Shown here: in pieces, positions 52,572 through 61,119 of the stretch | How the letters are laid out: each line of letters starts with the position of its first letter | Numbering within the stretch: the first letter of the stretch is position 1 | Assembly (NCBI RefSeq): GCF_028283785.1 | Contig: NZ_JAPWKB010000005.1 | Location: forward strand, 558,001 to 622,000 | Direction of reading: 5' to 3' | DNA length: 64,000 nt | Source: Paraburkholderia sp. | GTDB taxonomy: Bacteria; Pseudomonadota; Gammaproteobacteria; Burkholderiales; Burkholderiaceae | Notes under the pieces: model-generated | The model's database searches: none | Seen by the model: only the letters and a program-made list of their open reading frames with translations | What the model was told of the DNA's origin: nothing | Translations under genes and position numbers: made by a program

Positions 52572-53570
52572 ATGAACGCATTCGACGGATCGCGCCCGCG
52601 CTGGCCTGCCAGCTGTTTCGCACTCGCACTGGCGGCGCTCGGCTTGTGCCGCATCACGCTCGCGCATGCAGACTGCCTTCCCGCCGACGGCCATCGCGCG
52701 TCGGAACTGACACTGCCTGCCGCGCACATCACCATTCCATTCAACGCCGAAGTCGGTACGACCGTCGGCGCCGTGCACGCGATGGTGCCGTCCGACCTGC
52801 CGTTCACCTGCACCGGTGCCGGCAATGCGCGCGACGTGCGCGTCCTCGCGCAACCGGTCAGCGTCGCGGGTCTCGCCAACGTCTATGCGACCAATGTGCA
52901 CGGGATCGGCGTTCGGCTGATCGTGCGCGGCGGCAGTTTCGCCGGCATCGACGACGGCCCGCGCGCCGCACCGTACAAAGTGTCGCTGCCCGCGCACGCG
53001 GATCGTCTGACGGGCGTTGCCGTCGATGCGGAATTCGTCAAGACCGGCCCCGTGCAGGACGGCGTGCTCGCAGCGGGAAAACTGGTCAGCGTGACGATCG
53101 GCGGTGCCGAGATGGTGAACGTGGCCACGCCGCCCGACGGCATCGTGTTCAGCGCGCTTCAGTGCGCGCCGGTGACGGTCGGCGGTGCGGTATCGATGGG
53201 CGTTGGCACGATGGGCGCGTTCTCGCAGGAAAGCGTCGTGATCGGCACCGGCTGCAACCCGAACGTCAGCGCGGTGATCGGACTCGAAACCGGCTATCTG
53301 TACGGTCGCGGCGGGCGAAGCGCGATCGCCGTCGCGCATGGCGCGGCCGTCCCGGCAAAAGCTGCTGCGATTCCCGGCATGGTGTCGATCAGTCGATCGC
53401 GCGGCATGCGGACGCGCAACGGCGAACTGACGCCATCCACGTCCGACGATACCGACACCGGCACGTCCGGCTCCGCGCAATCCGCGTATCAATCCGCGTA
53501 TCAATCCGGTGCGCAATCCGGCGCGCAATCCGGTGGATTCGGCATGAGCGGCGGCGGCCAGCGCCGCTAG
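52572..53570 (+). CDS. Exported fimbrial-adhesin-like protein with 12-bp repeat tail
   Basis: A 332-residue exported protein. Residues 1-32 are a signal peptide (LALAALGLCRITLAHA). The mature part has paired Cys residues and a beta-strand pattern (ITIPFNAEVGTTVGAVHAMV, LPFTCTGAG, IGVRLIVRGGSFAG, FVKTGPVQDGVLAAGKLVSV) resembling the chaperone-usher fimbrial fold. The C terminus is a low-complexity tail of SAYQ/SGAQ repeats encoded by 12-bp tandem units (53478-53537). No chaperone or usher gene is adjacent. The assignment to fimbriae is moderate; the export is clear. Confidence 0.65.
   Translation: MNAFDGSRPRWPASCFALALAALGLCRITLAHADCLPADGHRASELTLPAAHITIPFNAEVGTTVGAVHAMVPSDLPFTCTGAGNARDVRVLAQPVSVAGLANVYATNVHGIGVRLIVRGGSFAGIDDGPRAAPYKVSLPAHADRLTGVAVDAEFVKTGPVQDGVLAAGKLVSVTIGGAEMVNVATPPDGIVFSALQCAPVTVGGAVSMGVGTMGAFSQESVVIGTGCNPNVSAVIGLETGYLYGRGGRSAIAVAHGAAVPAKAAAIPGMVSISRSRGMRTRNGELTPSTSDDTDTGTSGSAQSAYQSAYQSGAQSGAQSGGFGMSGGGQRR
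53478..53537 (+). repeat. 12-bp tandem repeat (5 units) in the fimbrial-like gene
   Basis: Units begin CAATCC and end GCGTAT, GCGTAT, GTGCG, GCGCG and GTGGA variants. The first two are identical. They encode repeats of four residues, so copy-number change keeps the frame. Confidence 0.85.
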
Positions 53571-53603
53571 GCGCGCGTCTCAGGCCGAGACTCAGGCCAC
53601 GAC

Positions 53604-54593
53604 TCAGGCCGCGCCGCCGATCCGCAACAGCACCTTGCCCTTGCGTCCGGGAACATCGCTGGCCGCTGCGGCTTTCGCGACATCCGCGAGATCGAACACG
53701 GCTTCGACCGGCAGCTTCAGCGCGCCGCTCGCGGCCAGCCGGATCAATTCGCCGATCATCCGCACCTTGTCCGCGCCCGACGTCGCAGCCGATACTTTGG
53801 TCGCCCAGAAGCCTTTGACGACGGCCTGCTTGAAGATCGCATCACCGGAATTGAGGCGCATCGGCTCGCCGGACATCGCGCCGAACGACACCAGCGTGCC
53901 GCCTTCGCCCAACAGTCCGAACAGATCGCCGCTGGCCTCGCCGCCGACCGAATCGACGGCCGCCAGCAACGGTGCGCCACCGGTCAACGCGCGCGCCTGA
54001 TCTTTCCAGTCCGCTGTCTGCGTCGATACGGCGTTGCCGAGACCGACTTCCGCGAGTTCGGCAATCCCGGCATCGCGTCGCACGACGTTGACGACGTGAA
54101 TCCCGCGCGACGCCGCCAGCATCGCCAGCGTCTTGCCGACCGCGCCGTTCGCGGTGTTCTGGATAAACCACTGCCCCGCTTCGAGCTTCAGGTATTCGAG
54201 CAACATCACCGCGCTCAGCGGCATCGCGAGCAGTTGGCAGCCGGTTTCATCGTCGATCGCGTCGGGCAGCGGCACGACAGCCACAGCGGGCGCGAGCACG
54301 AACTCGGCCCATGCTTCGTAAATGCCGGCCACCACGACCCGCTGACCGGGCATCACGTGGGTCACGCCGTCGCCGACCGCGTCGATCACACCCGCGACTT
54401 CCGTACCGCCGACCGCAGGCAGCGTCGGCTTATAACCGTATTGCCCGCGAATCGTCCACAGGTCGTGATTGTGGATCGGCGCGAGCGTGGCCTTGATCCG
54501 CACCTGTCCCGCGCCCGGCGTGGGGACGGGACGCTCGCCGCAACTCAGGACTTCGGCCGGGTTGCCGAACGACAAAAACACAGCGCTACGCAC
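53604..54593 (-). CDS. Zinc-type / quinone oxidoreductase (MDR superfamily)
   Basis: A 329-residue medium-chain reductase. The GroES-like part has GQVRIKATLAPIHNHDLWTI and GGTEVAGVIDAVGDGV; the Rossmann part has FIQNTANGAVGKTLAMLAAS. Zinc-binding Cys/His residues of alcohol dehydrogenases are mostly absent, so an NADPH:quinone reductase-type activity is likely. The GTG start at 54593 has GAGG 7 bp upstream and fits the family start; the longer frame to 54662 does not. A 17-bp palindrome lies about 120 bp upstream and may bind a TetR-type repressor that senses electrophiles. Confidence 0.88.
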   Translation of the reverse strand: MRSAVFLSFGNPAEVLSCGERPVPTPGAGQVRIKATLAPIHNHDLWTIRGQYGYKPTLPAVGGTEVAGVIDAVGDGVTHVMPGQRVVVAGIYEAWAEFVLAPAVAVVPLPDAIDDETGCQLLAMPLSAVMLLEYLKLEAGQWFIQNTANGAVGKTLAMLAASRGIHVVNVVRRDAGIAELAEVGLGNAVSTQTADWKDQARALTGGAPLLAAVDSVGGEASGDLFGLLGEGGTLVSFGAMSGEPMRLNSGDAIFKQAVVKGFWATKVSAATSGADKVRMIGELIRLAASGALKLPVEAVFDLADVAKAAAASDVPGRKGKVLLRIGGAA

Positions 54594-54710
54594 ATTGCAC
54601 CTCGATCTCGGTATTTCGTTTTTCGTCACGAGCGCGGCACCGGACTGCATCGGATAACGCATTGAGCGGTGCCGGTCGCGTCGATCTCATGGCCGGTATG
54701 TTCAACGAAA

Positions 54711-54727
54711 CTAGACCAGTCGTCTAG
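54711..54727. promoter_or_regulatory. Palindromic operator upstream of the quinone oxidoreductase gene
   Basis: CTAGAC-N5-GTCTAG, the type of inverted repeat bound by TetR-family electrophile sensors. It lies in the 351-bp divergent region between the oxidoreductase and the acyl-CoA ligase genes. No TetR gene is next to it. Confidence 0.55.
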
Positions 54728-54944
54728 CAAACTTTCAGCGCCCTGCCGACGCAGCCCGAAACGATCTGTCCGACCGCTTTGCGACACGCGCGCATCCGCG
54801 TCCATCGCCCGGCTGATACGGCCGCCAGGCCCGCGCCTCTAATAAAGGGCTTGTATTAAAAAAGTGATCTAATAAGATCGGTTACCCAACAAGCCCTGCC
54901 GGATTGAGCGAGCAAGCGGGTGCGGAGACAACAGAGAGAACAGG

Positions 54945-56627
54945 ATGGACAGGATCTGGCTGAAGTCGTACCCGGAAGGCGTGCCCGCAACCATCGACGC
55001 GTCGCAATACCGGTCGCTCGTGCATCTGCTCGAAGAGTCGTTCAGCGCGTTCTCCGCGCGCAATGCGTACGTCTGCATGGGCCGCTTCCTGACCTACGGC
55101 GAACTCGACACCCACTCGCATCATCTGGCCGCCTGGCTGCAATCCAGAGGCCTCGCGCCGGGCGCGCGGGTCGCGGTCATGATGCCCAACGTGCTGCAAT
55201 ATCCGGTGGCTGTCGCGGCGATCCTGCGTGCCGGACTGACGGTCGTCAACGTGAACCCGCTGTACACGCCGCGCGAACTCGAACATCAGTTGAACGACTC
55301 CGGCGCGGAAGCGATCGTGATCCTCGAAAACTTCGCGACCACCCTCGAAAAGGTGATCGGCACATCGAAGATCAGGCATGTGATCGTCGCGAGCATGGGC
55401 GACATGCTCGGCGCGGTCAAAGGCCAGATCGTCAACTTCGTGGTGCGCAACGTGAAGAAGATGGTTCCGGCATTCCATCTGCCCGACGCGACCCGCTTCA
55501 ACACCGCGCTGCGCGACGGCGCGCGCCAGGGCCTCGCGCCCGTCACCGCGACCCACGACGACATCGCGTTCCTGCAATACACCGGCGGCACGACCGGTGT
55601 ATCGAAAGGCGCGGTGCTGAGCCACGGCAACATCATCGCGAACATCCTGCAAGGCGACGCGTGGAGTCAACCGTGTCTGAAGCAGCCGCCCGCGCTCGAC
55701 GCACCCGTCACCGTGTGCGCGTTGCCGCTGTATCACATCCTCGCGTTGAGCGCGTGCATGTTGATGGGCGCACGCTGGGGCGCGATGAATATCCTGATTC
55801 CGAATCCGCGCGATATTCCCGGCTTCGTCAAAGCGCTTTCGGGATTCAGGATCAACTTTTTCCCCGGCGTGAATACGCTGTTCAATGCGTTGCTGAACAA
55901 TCCCGAGTTCGCGAAGCTCGACTTTTCCGGCTTGCGGATCTCGCTTGGCGGCGGGATGGCCGTACAGGAAGTCGTCAGCGCGAAGTGGCTGAAATTGACG
56001 GGTTCGCCGATTCTCGAAGGCTACGGCTTGTCGGAAACCTCGCCGAACGCGACGCTGAACCCCGCCACGCTGACCGCGTTTACCGGCACGATCGGCCTGC
56101 CCGTGCCCTCGACCGACATCGCGATTCTCGATGAAAGCAATGCGCCGGTGCCGCTCGGCGAAGCGGGCGAGATCGCGATTCGCGGACCGCAGGTGATGTC
56201 CGGCTACTGGAACCGTCCCGACGAAACCGCGAAGGTGATGACGCCGGACGGCTTCTTCAAATCCGGCGATATCGGCGTGATGGACGAGCGCGGCTACGTG
56301 AAGATCATCGACCGCAAGAAGGACATGATCCTGGTGTCCGGTTTCAACGTCTATCCGAACGAGGTGGAAGGCGTGGTGGCCGCGCATCCGGGCGTGCTCG
56401 AATGCGCGTGCGTCGGTGTGCCGGACGAGAATTCGGGCGAAGCGGTGAAACTGTTCGTCGTCAGGAAAGACCCGGCGCTGACCGCCGATCAGTTGCTGGC
56501 GTATTGCAAGGACAACCTGACCGCGTACAAGAAACCTCGCTTCATCGAGTTCCGCGATTCGCTGCCGAAAACCAACGTCGGCAAGATCTTGCGACGGGCA
56601 TTACGGGACGAAAAGCAAGCTGCCTGA
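54945..56627 (+). CDS. fadD: Long-chain fatty-acid CoA ligase
   Basis: A 560-residue adenylate-forming enzyme that activates fatty acids with ATP and CoA. The P-loop is YTGGTTGVSKGAVLSH, the adenine motif YGLSETSPNATL, the hinge region FFKSGDIGVMDERGYVKIID, and the catalytic Lys is in LPKTNVGKILRRAL. Length and the motif LPLYHILALS are those of FadD. AGAGAAC precedes the ATG at 54945. A GST gene follows 95 bp downstream in the same direction. It acts at the inner membrane in beta-oxidation. Confidence 0.92.
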   Translation: MDRIWLKSYPEGVPATIDASQYRSLVHLLEESFSAFSARNAYVCMGRFLTYGELDTHSHHLAAWLQSRGLAPGARVAVMMPNVLQYPVAVAAILRAGLTVVNVNPLYTPRELEHQLNDSGAEAIVILENFATTLEKVIGTSKIRHVIVASMGDMLGAVKGQIVNFVVRNVKKMVPAFHLPDATRFNTALRDGARQGLAPVTATHDDIAFLQYTGGTTGVSKGAVLSHGNIIANILQGDAWSQPCLKQPPALDAPVTVCALPLYHILALSACMLMGARWGAMNILIPNPRDIPGFVKALSGFRINFFPGVNTLFNALLNNPEFAKLDFSGLRISLGGGMAVQEVVSAKWLKLTGSPILEGYGLSETSPNATLNPATLTAFTGTIGLPVPSTDIAILDESNAPVPLGEAGEIAIRGPQVMSGYWNRPDETAKVMTPDGFFKSGDIGVMDERGYVKIIDRKKDMILVSGFNVYPNEVEGVVAAHPGVLECACVGVPDENSGEAVKLFVVRKDPALTADQLLAYCKDNLTAYKKPRFIEFRDSLPKTNVGKILRRALRDEKQAA

Positions 56628-56722
56628 CCGGGATGCGGCATGGCAATTGCAGCGCGATCTCACTTTCGTCATTCGCGCGTCGTCCGACGCGTTTTTACAT
56701 TTTTCTCCGAGTGCTATTGCCT

Positions 56723-57394
56723 ATGCTGACAGTCCATCACTTGAACAACTCGCGCTCGCAGCGCGTCCTGTGGCTGCTTGAAGAACTGGGCGTGCCATAC
56801 GAGCTGAAACGCTACCAGCGCGATCCGAAGACGATGCTCGCGCCGCCCGAACTGCGCGCGGTTCATCCGCTCGGCAAGTCGCCCGTCATCACCGACGACG
56901 GCCTGACGATCGCCGAATCCGGCGCGATCATCGAGTATCTGATCGATCGTTACGGACACGGGCAGCTGGCGCCCGCGCCGGGCACGCCCGCGCGTTTGCA
57001 ATACACGTACTGGCTGCATTACGCGGAAGGTTCGGCGATGCCGCCGTTGTTGCTGAAGCTGATTGCATCGCGGATCGCGACCGCGCCGATGCCGTTTTTC
57101 GCGAAGCCGATCGCGCGCAAGATTGCATCGACGCTGCAATCGTCGTTTATCGATCCGCAGCTGGCGTTGCATCTTGGCTATATCGAATCGACGTTATCGA
57201 AGACAGGCTGGTTCGTCGGGGATACGTTCAGCGCAGCGGATATCCAGATGAGTTTTCCGCTCGAAGCCGCGGCGTCGCGCGGCGGACAGAACGACAAACT
57301 GCCTTCGGTGATGGCGTTTTTGCAGCGCATTCATGCGAGGCCAGCGTATCAGCGCGCGTTGGAGCGCGGCGGGAAGTACGACTACGCGAGTTGA
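56723..57394 (+). CDS. Glutathione S-transferase family protein
   Basis: A 223-residue GST. The thioredoxin-like N domain has NSRSQRVLWLLEELGVPYEL, GKSPVITDDG with the cis-Pro, and ESGAIIEYLIDRYG; the helical C domain has FVGDTFSAADIQMSFPLE with the conserved Asp. It conjugates glutathione to electrophiles or reduces disulfides in the cytoplasm. It follows the fadD gene. Codons in its last ~15 positions lean towards G and T at the third base, as it approaches the G/T-rich flank of repeat copy C. Confidence 0.92.
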   Translation: MLTVHHLNNSRSQRVLWLLEELGVPYELKRYQRDPKTMLAPPELRAVHPLGKSPVITDDGLTIAESGAIIEYLIDRYGHGQLAPAPGTPARLQYTYWLHYAEGSAMPPLLLKLIASRIATAPMPFFAKPIARKIASTLQSSFIDPQLALHLGYIESTLSKTGWFVGDTFSAADIQMSFPLEAAASRGGQNDKLPSVMAFLQRIHARPAYQRALERGGKYDYAS

Positions 57395-57434
57395 AATCGG
57401 GTCGACCTGCGGGGGTTTCGCGGGGGTTTTGTTG

Positions 57435-57569
57435 GTTTTGCGTTGGCGGGCGCGGCCCGGTTTCGCGTTGGTTTGGTTGGTTTTGCGTTGCCGTGCGTGG
57501 CCTGTTTTCACGCTGGTTTGGTTGGTTTTGCGTTGGCGTGCGCGTCCTGTATTCACGCTGGTCTGCCTG
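57435..57569 (+). repeat. 45-bp tandem repeat (3 units) on the left flank of repeat copy C
   Basis: Units start GTTTTGCGTTG at 57435, 57480 and 57525. A shared word is CCTGTTTTCACGCTGGT. The third unit runs into the outer end of the copy C arm. A single related unit lies before copy B. Confidence 0.88.
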
Positions 57570-57640
57570 GATCGTCCCTGTGCGGGACCGCACCTACTTT
57601 TCTTTGCTCGCGCAAAGAAAAGTAGGCAAAAGAAAGCGCG

Positions 57641-58873
57641 GCGGATTCAACCGGTCAATGCAACGCCAACGTTTCCGCCAGTTTTTCAGCAGGATTCATA
57701 AACTGAAGGGTCAGGCGGGGGCGACCGTTCAGGCGCGCGGCAACCTTGTTCAGCTCAGCCTGTGTATAGCCATCGAGCCGCGTTCCTTTCGGAAAGTACT
57801 GGCGCAGAAGTCCATTCGTGTTCTCGTTGCTGCCTCGCTGCCACGGACTCTGCGGGTCGCAAAAATACACCTGCACCTGCGTGGCCACCGTGAAGGCCCT
57901 GTGGCTCGCCATCTCCGTGCCGCGGTCCCACGTCAGTGACCGGCGTAGTTGCGCCGGCAGTTTGTTCACCTGCCTGATCAGTGCGGACGCCACGCTTTGC
58001 GCGTCCTTGCCCGCCACCTTGACCAGCATGACATAGCGCGAGTGCCGCTCCACCAGTGTGGCAATGTAGGTATTGTCCGCGCCTGCCAGCAGGTCCCCTT
58101 CCCAGTGCCCCGGTACCGCCCGGTCGTCCGCCTCGGCGGGCCGCTCGCTGATCGACACCGCCCCGCATATCCGGCCTCTGCCCTGGCCGCGCTCCGAAGC
58201 GCTCTTCGCCTGACGCATCGTCCGGTTTGTTCGCAGATGGGCGACCAGTTCCTTTTTAAGCACGCCACGTGTCTGGATGAACAGGCTGCGATAAATGGTT
58301 TCGTGAGATATCTGCATGTCCTTGTTGCCCGGGAACTCGCGCCGCAGCCACCCGGCTATCTGTACAGGCGCCCATTGTAGTTTGAGCCGGGCGGCCACCA
58401 GGCGACGCAGCCGGGCATTGTTCGACAGTGCACACGCCTTGGGTCGCAGTGCCCGCTCCCAGGTGCTGGCGTCGGCCTCATGGGCCCGATACCTTTGGCT
58501 GCCGCCATTGCGCGCGACTTCCCGTGTAACGGTCGAGGTCGGGCGCCCCAGTTGCACGGCAATCTGACGCATCGATATGCCCGCCGCCAGCGAGCGTGAG
58601 ATATCCTCGCGTTCGGCCAGTGTCAGCGCCCGCCCAGAACGGGTGCGAGTGACCGGGGATATTCCACCCCCTTTAGAGATCACCCGGAAAGGCCCACTTG
58701 GATGACGTCCAAGTGCGCGCCCGATCTCGCTCAGCGACTCGCCCTGGCGCCACATCTTCCAGATGTCGGTCTTCTGCTGTGCGCTTAGCCAGTGTTTCCT
58801 CTGCCGTTCCATAGTGTTCCACTCTCCAATTCCGCATTGGAACAGATATGTTGCAACGACCGGTTGAATCCGC
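57641..58873 (-). mobile_element. IS30-family insertion sequence
   Basis: The element is 1233 bp, with terminal inverted repeats GCGGATTCAACCGGTC. Target DNA CGCG is present on both sides (57637-57640 and 58874-58877), but because the target is itself GC-palindromic the exact duplication length is ambiguous by a few bases. The site is the AAAGAAAGCGCG stretch just inside the left hairpin of repeat copy C. Confidence 0.92.
57655..58812 (-). CDS. IS30-family transposase
   Basis: A 385-residue transposase. The N-terminal helix-turn-helix region includes LTLAEREDISRSLAAGISMR and STVTREVARNGG, the IS30-type HTH. The DDE core has GHWEGDLLAG (Asp), SLTWDRGTEM (Asp) and NENTNGLLRQYFPKG (Glu). Length and motifs are complete, so it appears active. 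It reads on the reverse strand and fills the element. The start is ATG at 58812. Confidence 0.95.
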   Translation of the reverse strand: MERQRKHWLSAQQKTDIWKMWRQGESLSEIGRALGRHPSGPFRVISKGGGISPVTRTRSGRALTLAEREDISRSLAAGISMRQIAVQLGRPTSTVTREVARNGGSQRYRAHEADASTWERALRPKACALSNNARLRRLVAARLKLQWAPVQIAGWLRREFPGNKDMQISHETIYRSLFIQTRGVLKKELVAHLRTNRTMRQAKSASERGQGRGRICGAVSISERPAEADDRAVPGHWEGDLLAGADNTYIATLVERHSRYVMLVKVAGKDAQSVASALIRQVNKLPAQLRRSLTWDRGTEMASHRAFTVATQVQVYFCDPQSPWQRGSNENTNGLLRQYFPKGTRLDGYTQAELNKVAARLNGRPRLTLQFMNPAEKLAETLALH

Positions 58874-59145
58874 CGCGTTTACACCAACGCTTCGTAGCGA
58901 GTGGCGTCGGTTCATTTACCGGTAGTGGACCGCGCACGATTTGAGTTGCCGCACCGCATGTCTTGGTGACAAGGCAGTCATTAGTTCCGGCTGTTCGCTC
59001 CGCGACAGCCGTTGGGCACAGCCCCGTCTTTTTCTCTCGGCGCCATTCGCGCGCAGCACTTCGTCCGTCACAACACCCATTTTCCTGGCATGCGCCGGCC
59101 GGTTCGCGCGCGCAAAAATCCTGGCTACGCAGAGCGTCGAAACCA

Positions 59146-59364
59146 TCGTGAAGACGGGTGAACGCCGTGGCGCAAACCGGGCTTTGGACTGGACGCTGGA
59201 ACGGTCGTGAAGGCTGGCAAATCGTGCGGCGCGAACTGGGCTTTGAGCCGACGCCGGAAGCGTCCTAAAGAGGCCGGATGCAATAGCGCAAACCGCGCTT
59301 TGGGCCGGACGCCCGAACCGTCGAGAACGCCGAAAAATAGCGTGACGCAAACGGGTTTTTGAAG
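59146..59364 (+). repeat. 58-bp tandem units in repeat copy C (about 3.7 units)
   Basis: Units start at 59146, 59204, 59262 and 59321 (partial). The third unit begins TCCTAAAG, as does one unit of copy A, showing that the units are exchanged or lost between copies. Confidence 0.83.
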
Positions 59365-59675
59365 TGGGCGACCGCCGCGCAGCGGGCGGGATGTGCGGGC
59401 GCGGACCACCGGGAAAAACGGACCGGCAACTCAAAACGTGCGCGGTCCACTACCCGAAAATTGATAGACGCCACTCGCTACGAAGTGCGAGGTAAACGCG
59501 CTTTCTTTTGCCTACTTTTCTTTGCGCGAGCAAAGAAAAGTAGGTGCGGTCCCGCACAGGGACGATCCAGGCAAACCGACGCGAAAACGGGACAACCGAA
59601 ACAAAAACCAGGCGACCCACCGCGAAACCGGGACAACCAAACCAACACCAACCCAAAACCCAACCGTTGGACAAC

Positions 59676-59972
59676 TCACTTCCCTTTATGCTGCTCCCCC
59701 CCAAGCCCAGGAAAAAAAGCATTCCACGCTGCCCGGACTCCTTCCGCGGCAGCGGCTTCGGCAGTTGCCGTCGGGGCATCCGCGACCTCCGCCGGATCGG
59801 CGGACAAACCACGCCAATGCGTGAACACCAGCAACGGCTTCTCCGTCCACTCGCCATCGCCATACTTCGAAAACGCCGTGTCGTCGCTTACCAGCTTCAC
59901 CTCGTACCAGCCGTCGCGAACCGGTGCGTAAAGCGCCAGCTCATACCAGTCAGTCGGTTGTATATCCATCAT
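59676..59972 (-). CDS. Conserved hypothetical protein (98 aa)
   Basis: A 98-residue protein with a clear beta-type N-terminal half (WYELALYAPVRDGWYEVKLV, FSKYGDGEWTEKPLLVFTHW) and an Ala-rich linker before a short end (AAWNAFFPGLGGEQHKGK). Such Trp/Tyr-rich small proteins are familiar in Burkholderia but have no assigned role. A second ATG directly follows the first. Its 3' end borders the A/C-rich flank of repeat copy C. Confidence 0.72.
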   Translation of the reverse strand: MMDIQPTDWYELALYAPVRDGWYEVKLVSDDTAFSKYGDGEWTEKPLLVFTHWRGLSADPAEVADAPTATAEAAAAEGVRAAWNAFFPGLGGEQHKGK

Positions 59973-60350
59973 GTCCTCGATGATCGTCAGATCGTGATGT
60001 CATGCGGTTAAGTTCGATCGTCACCGCAACGGCACTCACGCAACTTCCCCGAAGCTCCGCCGTCGCACTTCCGAACCCCTCCAGCGTGCGCGATCCGTCG
60101 CCGTGACGCAAGCCGCCAAACGTAAGTTTTGTCGCGCAATACCACCGCGCCACGGCGTCGGCTTTCCGTGGACGCCCGCCCCACAAGGCCGCCCGGCACG
60201 CTTCGTGGTCCCATCGAATCCGCCCTCCAGTGGATCTTTTTCCGCCCCTTCGTTTGACGTATCGTGTGTCATCGGGTTTCGCATTTCGCAACGCAACATC
60301 GGCCCGTACCAACAGCACGCTACAGACGCCTTACACGCACAGGAGATCCG
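59973..60350. other. 378-bp intergenic region, no gene seen
   Basis: It contains the promoters of the divergent small protein and GNAT genes. A reverse-strand frame at 59950-60318 overlaps the small gene and is Arg/Gly-rich without family character, so I do not call it. Confidence 0.5.
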
Positions 60351-61082
60351 GTGGAACCACGCCTCAACGAGTATCAGCAACCCATCGGCGCAGCATTGCC
60401 CGACTGGAAGCCGGCGCACACGCCCGGCCGCGCGCCGCTCACGGGCCGCTATTGCCGGATCGAACGGGTCGACGTCGAACGCGATGCGAACGACCTGTTC
60501 GACGCGTACCGGTCAGCGCCCGACAACCGCGCGTGGACCTATCTGGCGGTCGGGCCGTTCGACAGTCTCGAAGTATTTCGTGACCACCTGACGAAGATGG
60601 CGGCTTCCGCCGATCCGTTCCATCACACGGTGATCGATCTCGCGACCGGCAAGGCCGTCGGCACGCTTGCACTGATGCGGATCGACCCGCCGAACGGCGT
60701 CATCGAAGTCGGCCACGTCACGTATTCCCCGCGCCTGCAACGCACCCGCATCGCAACCGACGCGATGTGCGTGCTGATGCACTATGTGTTCGAGACGCTC
60801 GGCTATCGCCGCTTCGAATGGAAATGCGATTCGCTGAACGCGCCGTCGCGCGAGGCCGCGCTGCGCTACGGTTTCACGTTCGAAGGCATCTTCCGGCAAG
60901 CCATCGTCACGCGCGGCCGCAATCGCGACACTGCCTGGTATTCCGTGATCGACGCCGAATGGCCCGCGCTGCGCGCCGCCTACGCGAACTGGCTGGCCGA
61001 CGGAAACTTCGACGCAAACGGCACGCAGATCGCGAAACTCGGCGACCTGATCGCCGCGCAACGCGACACGCATCCGGCGTAA
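60351..61082 (+). CDS. GNAT-family N-acetyltransferase (RimJ/RimL-like)
   Basis: A 243-residue acetyltransferase. The acetyl-CoA site region is GVIEVGHVTYSPRLQRTRIA (motif A-like), and FEWKCDSLNAPSREAALRYG and FTFEGIFRQAIVTRGRNRDT are typical of the RimJ/RimL branch. The start is the GTG at 60351 with AGGAG 6 bp upstream; the longer frame from 60264 lacks one. It is followed by a membrane-protein gene 37 bp downstream, so the two are probably co-transcribed. The acceptor is unknown. Confidence 0.9.
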   Translation: MEPRLNEYQQPIGAALPDWKPAHTPGRAPLTGRYCRIERVDVERDANDLFDAYRSAPDNRAWTYLAVGPFDSLEVFRDHLTKMAASADPFHHTVIDLATGKAVGTLALMRIDPPNGVIEVGHVTYSPRLQRTRIATDAMCVLMHYVFETLGYRRFEWKCDSLNAPSREAALRYGFTFEGIFRQAIVTRGRNRDTAWYSVIDAEWPALRAAYANWLADGNFDANGTQIAKLGDLIAAQRDTHPA

Positions 61083-61119
61083 GCCCAACTCCCGCGGCGC
61101 CGCGCGCGCCCCAGCGAGC

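Larger units (their letters stand above)
57562..59577 (+). repeat. Repeat copy C: inverted-arm element split by IS30-family element
   Basis: About 779 bp without the IS and one target-site copy, one 58-bp unit longer than copies A and B. The left hairpin is at 57594-57625 and the right hairpin at 59512-59543, both with the perfect 14-bp CTACTTTTCTTTGC stem. The core has the same direction as copy B, with the conserved stretch around 58960-59145 and 58-bp units at 59146-59364. The DNA after 59577 is A/C-rich up to the small gene at 59676. Confidence 0.88.

Noticed and set aside
59146..59364. Possible CRISPR array because of regular ~58-bp units
   Set aside because: Units are contiguous tandem repeats without unique spacers, and no cas genes are present.
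59522..60011. Frames beginning MRSRTGTIQANRREN-like at copy C (and the same near 2716, 29355, 57593)
   Set aside because: Translation of the palindromic arm and A/C-rich flank in all copies; no ribosome site, composition of non-coding DNA.
59950..60318. 122-aa reverse frame before the GNAT gene
   Set aside because: Overlaps the start of the 59676-59972 gene and is Arg/Gly-rich without domain features.
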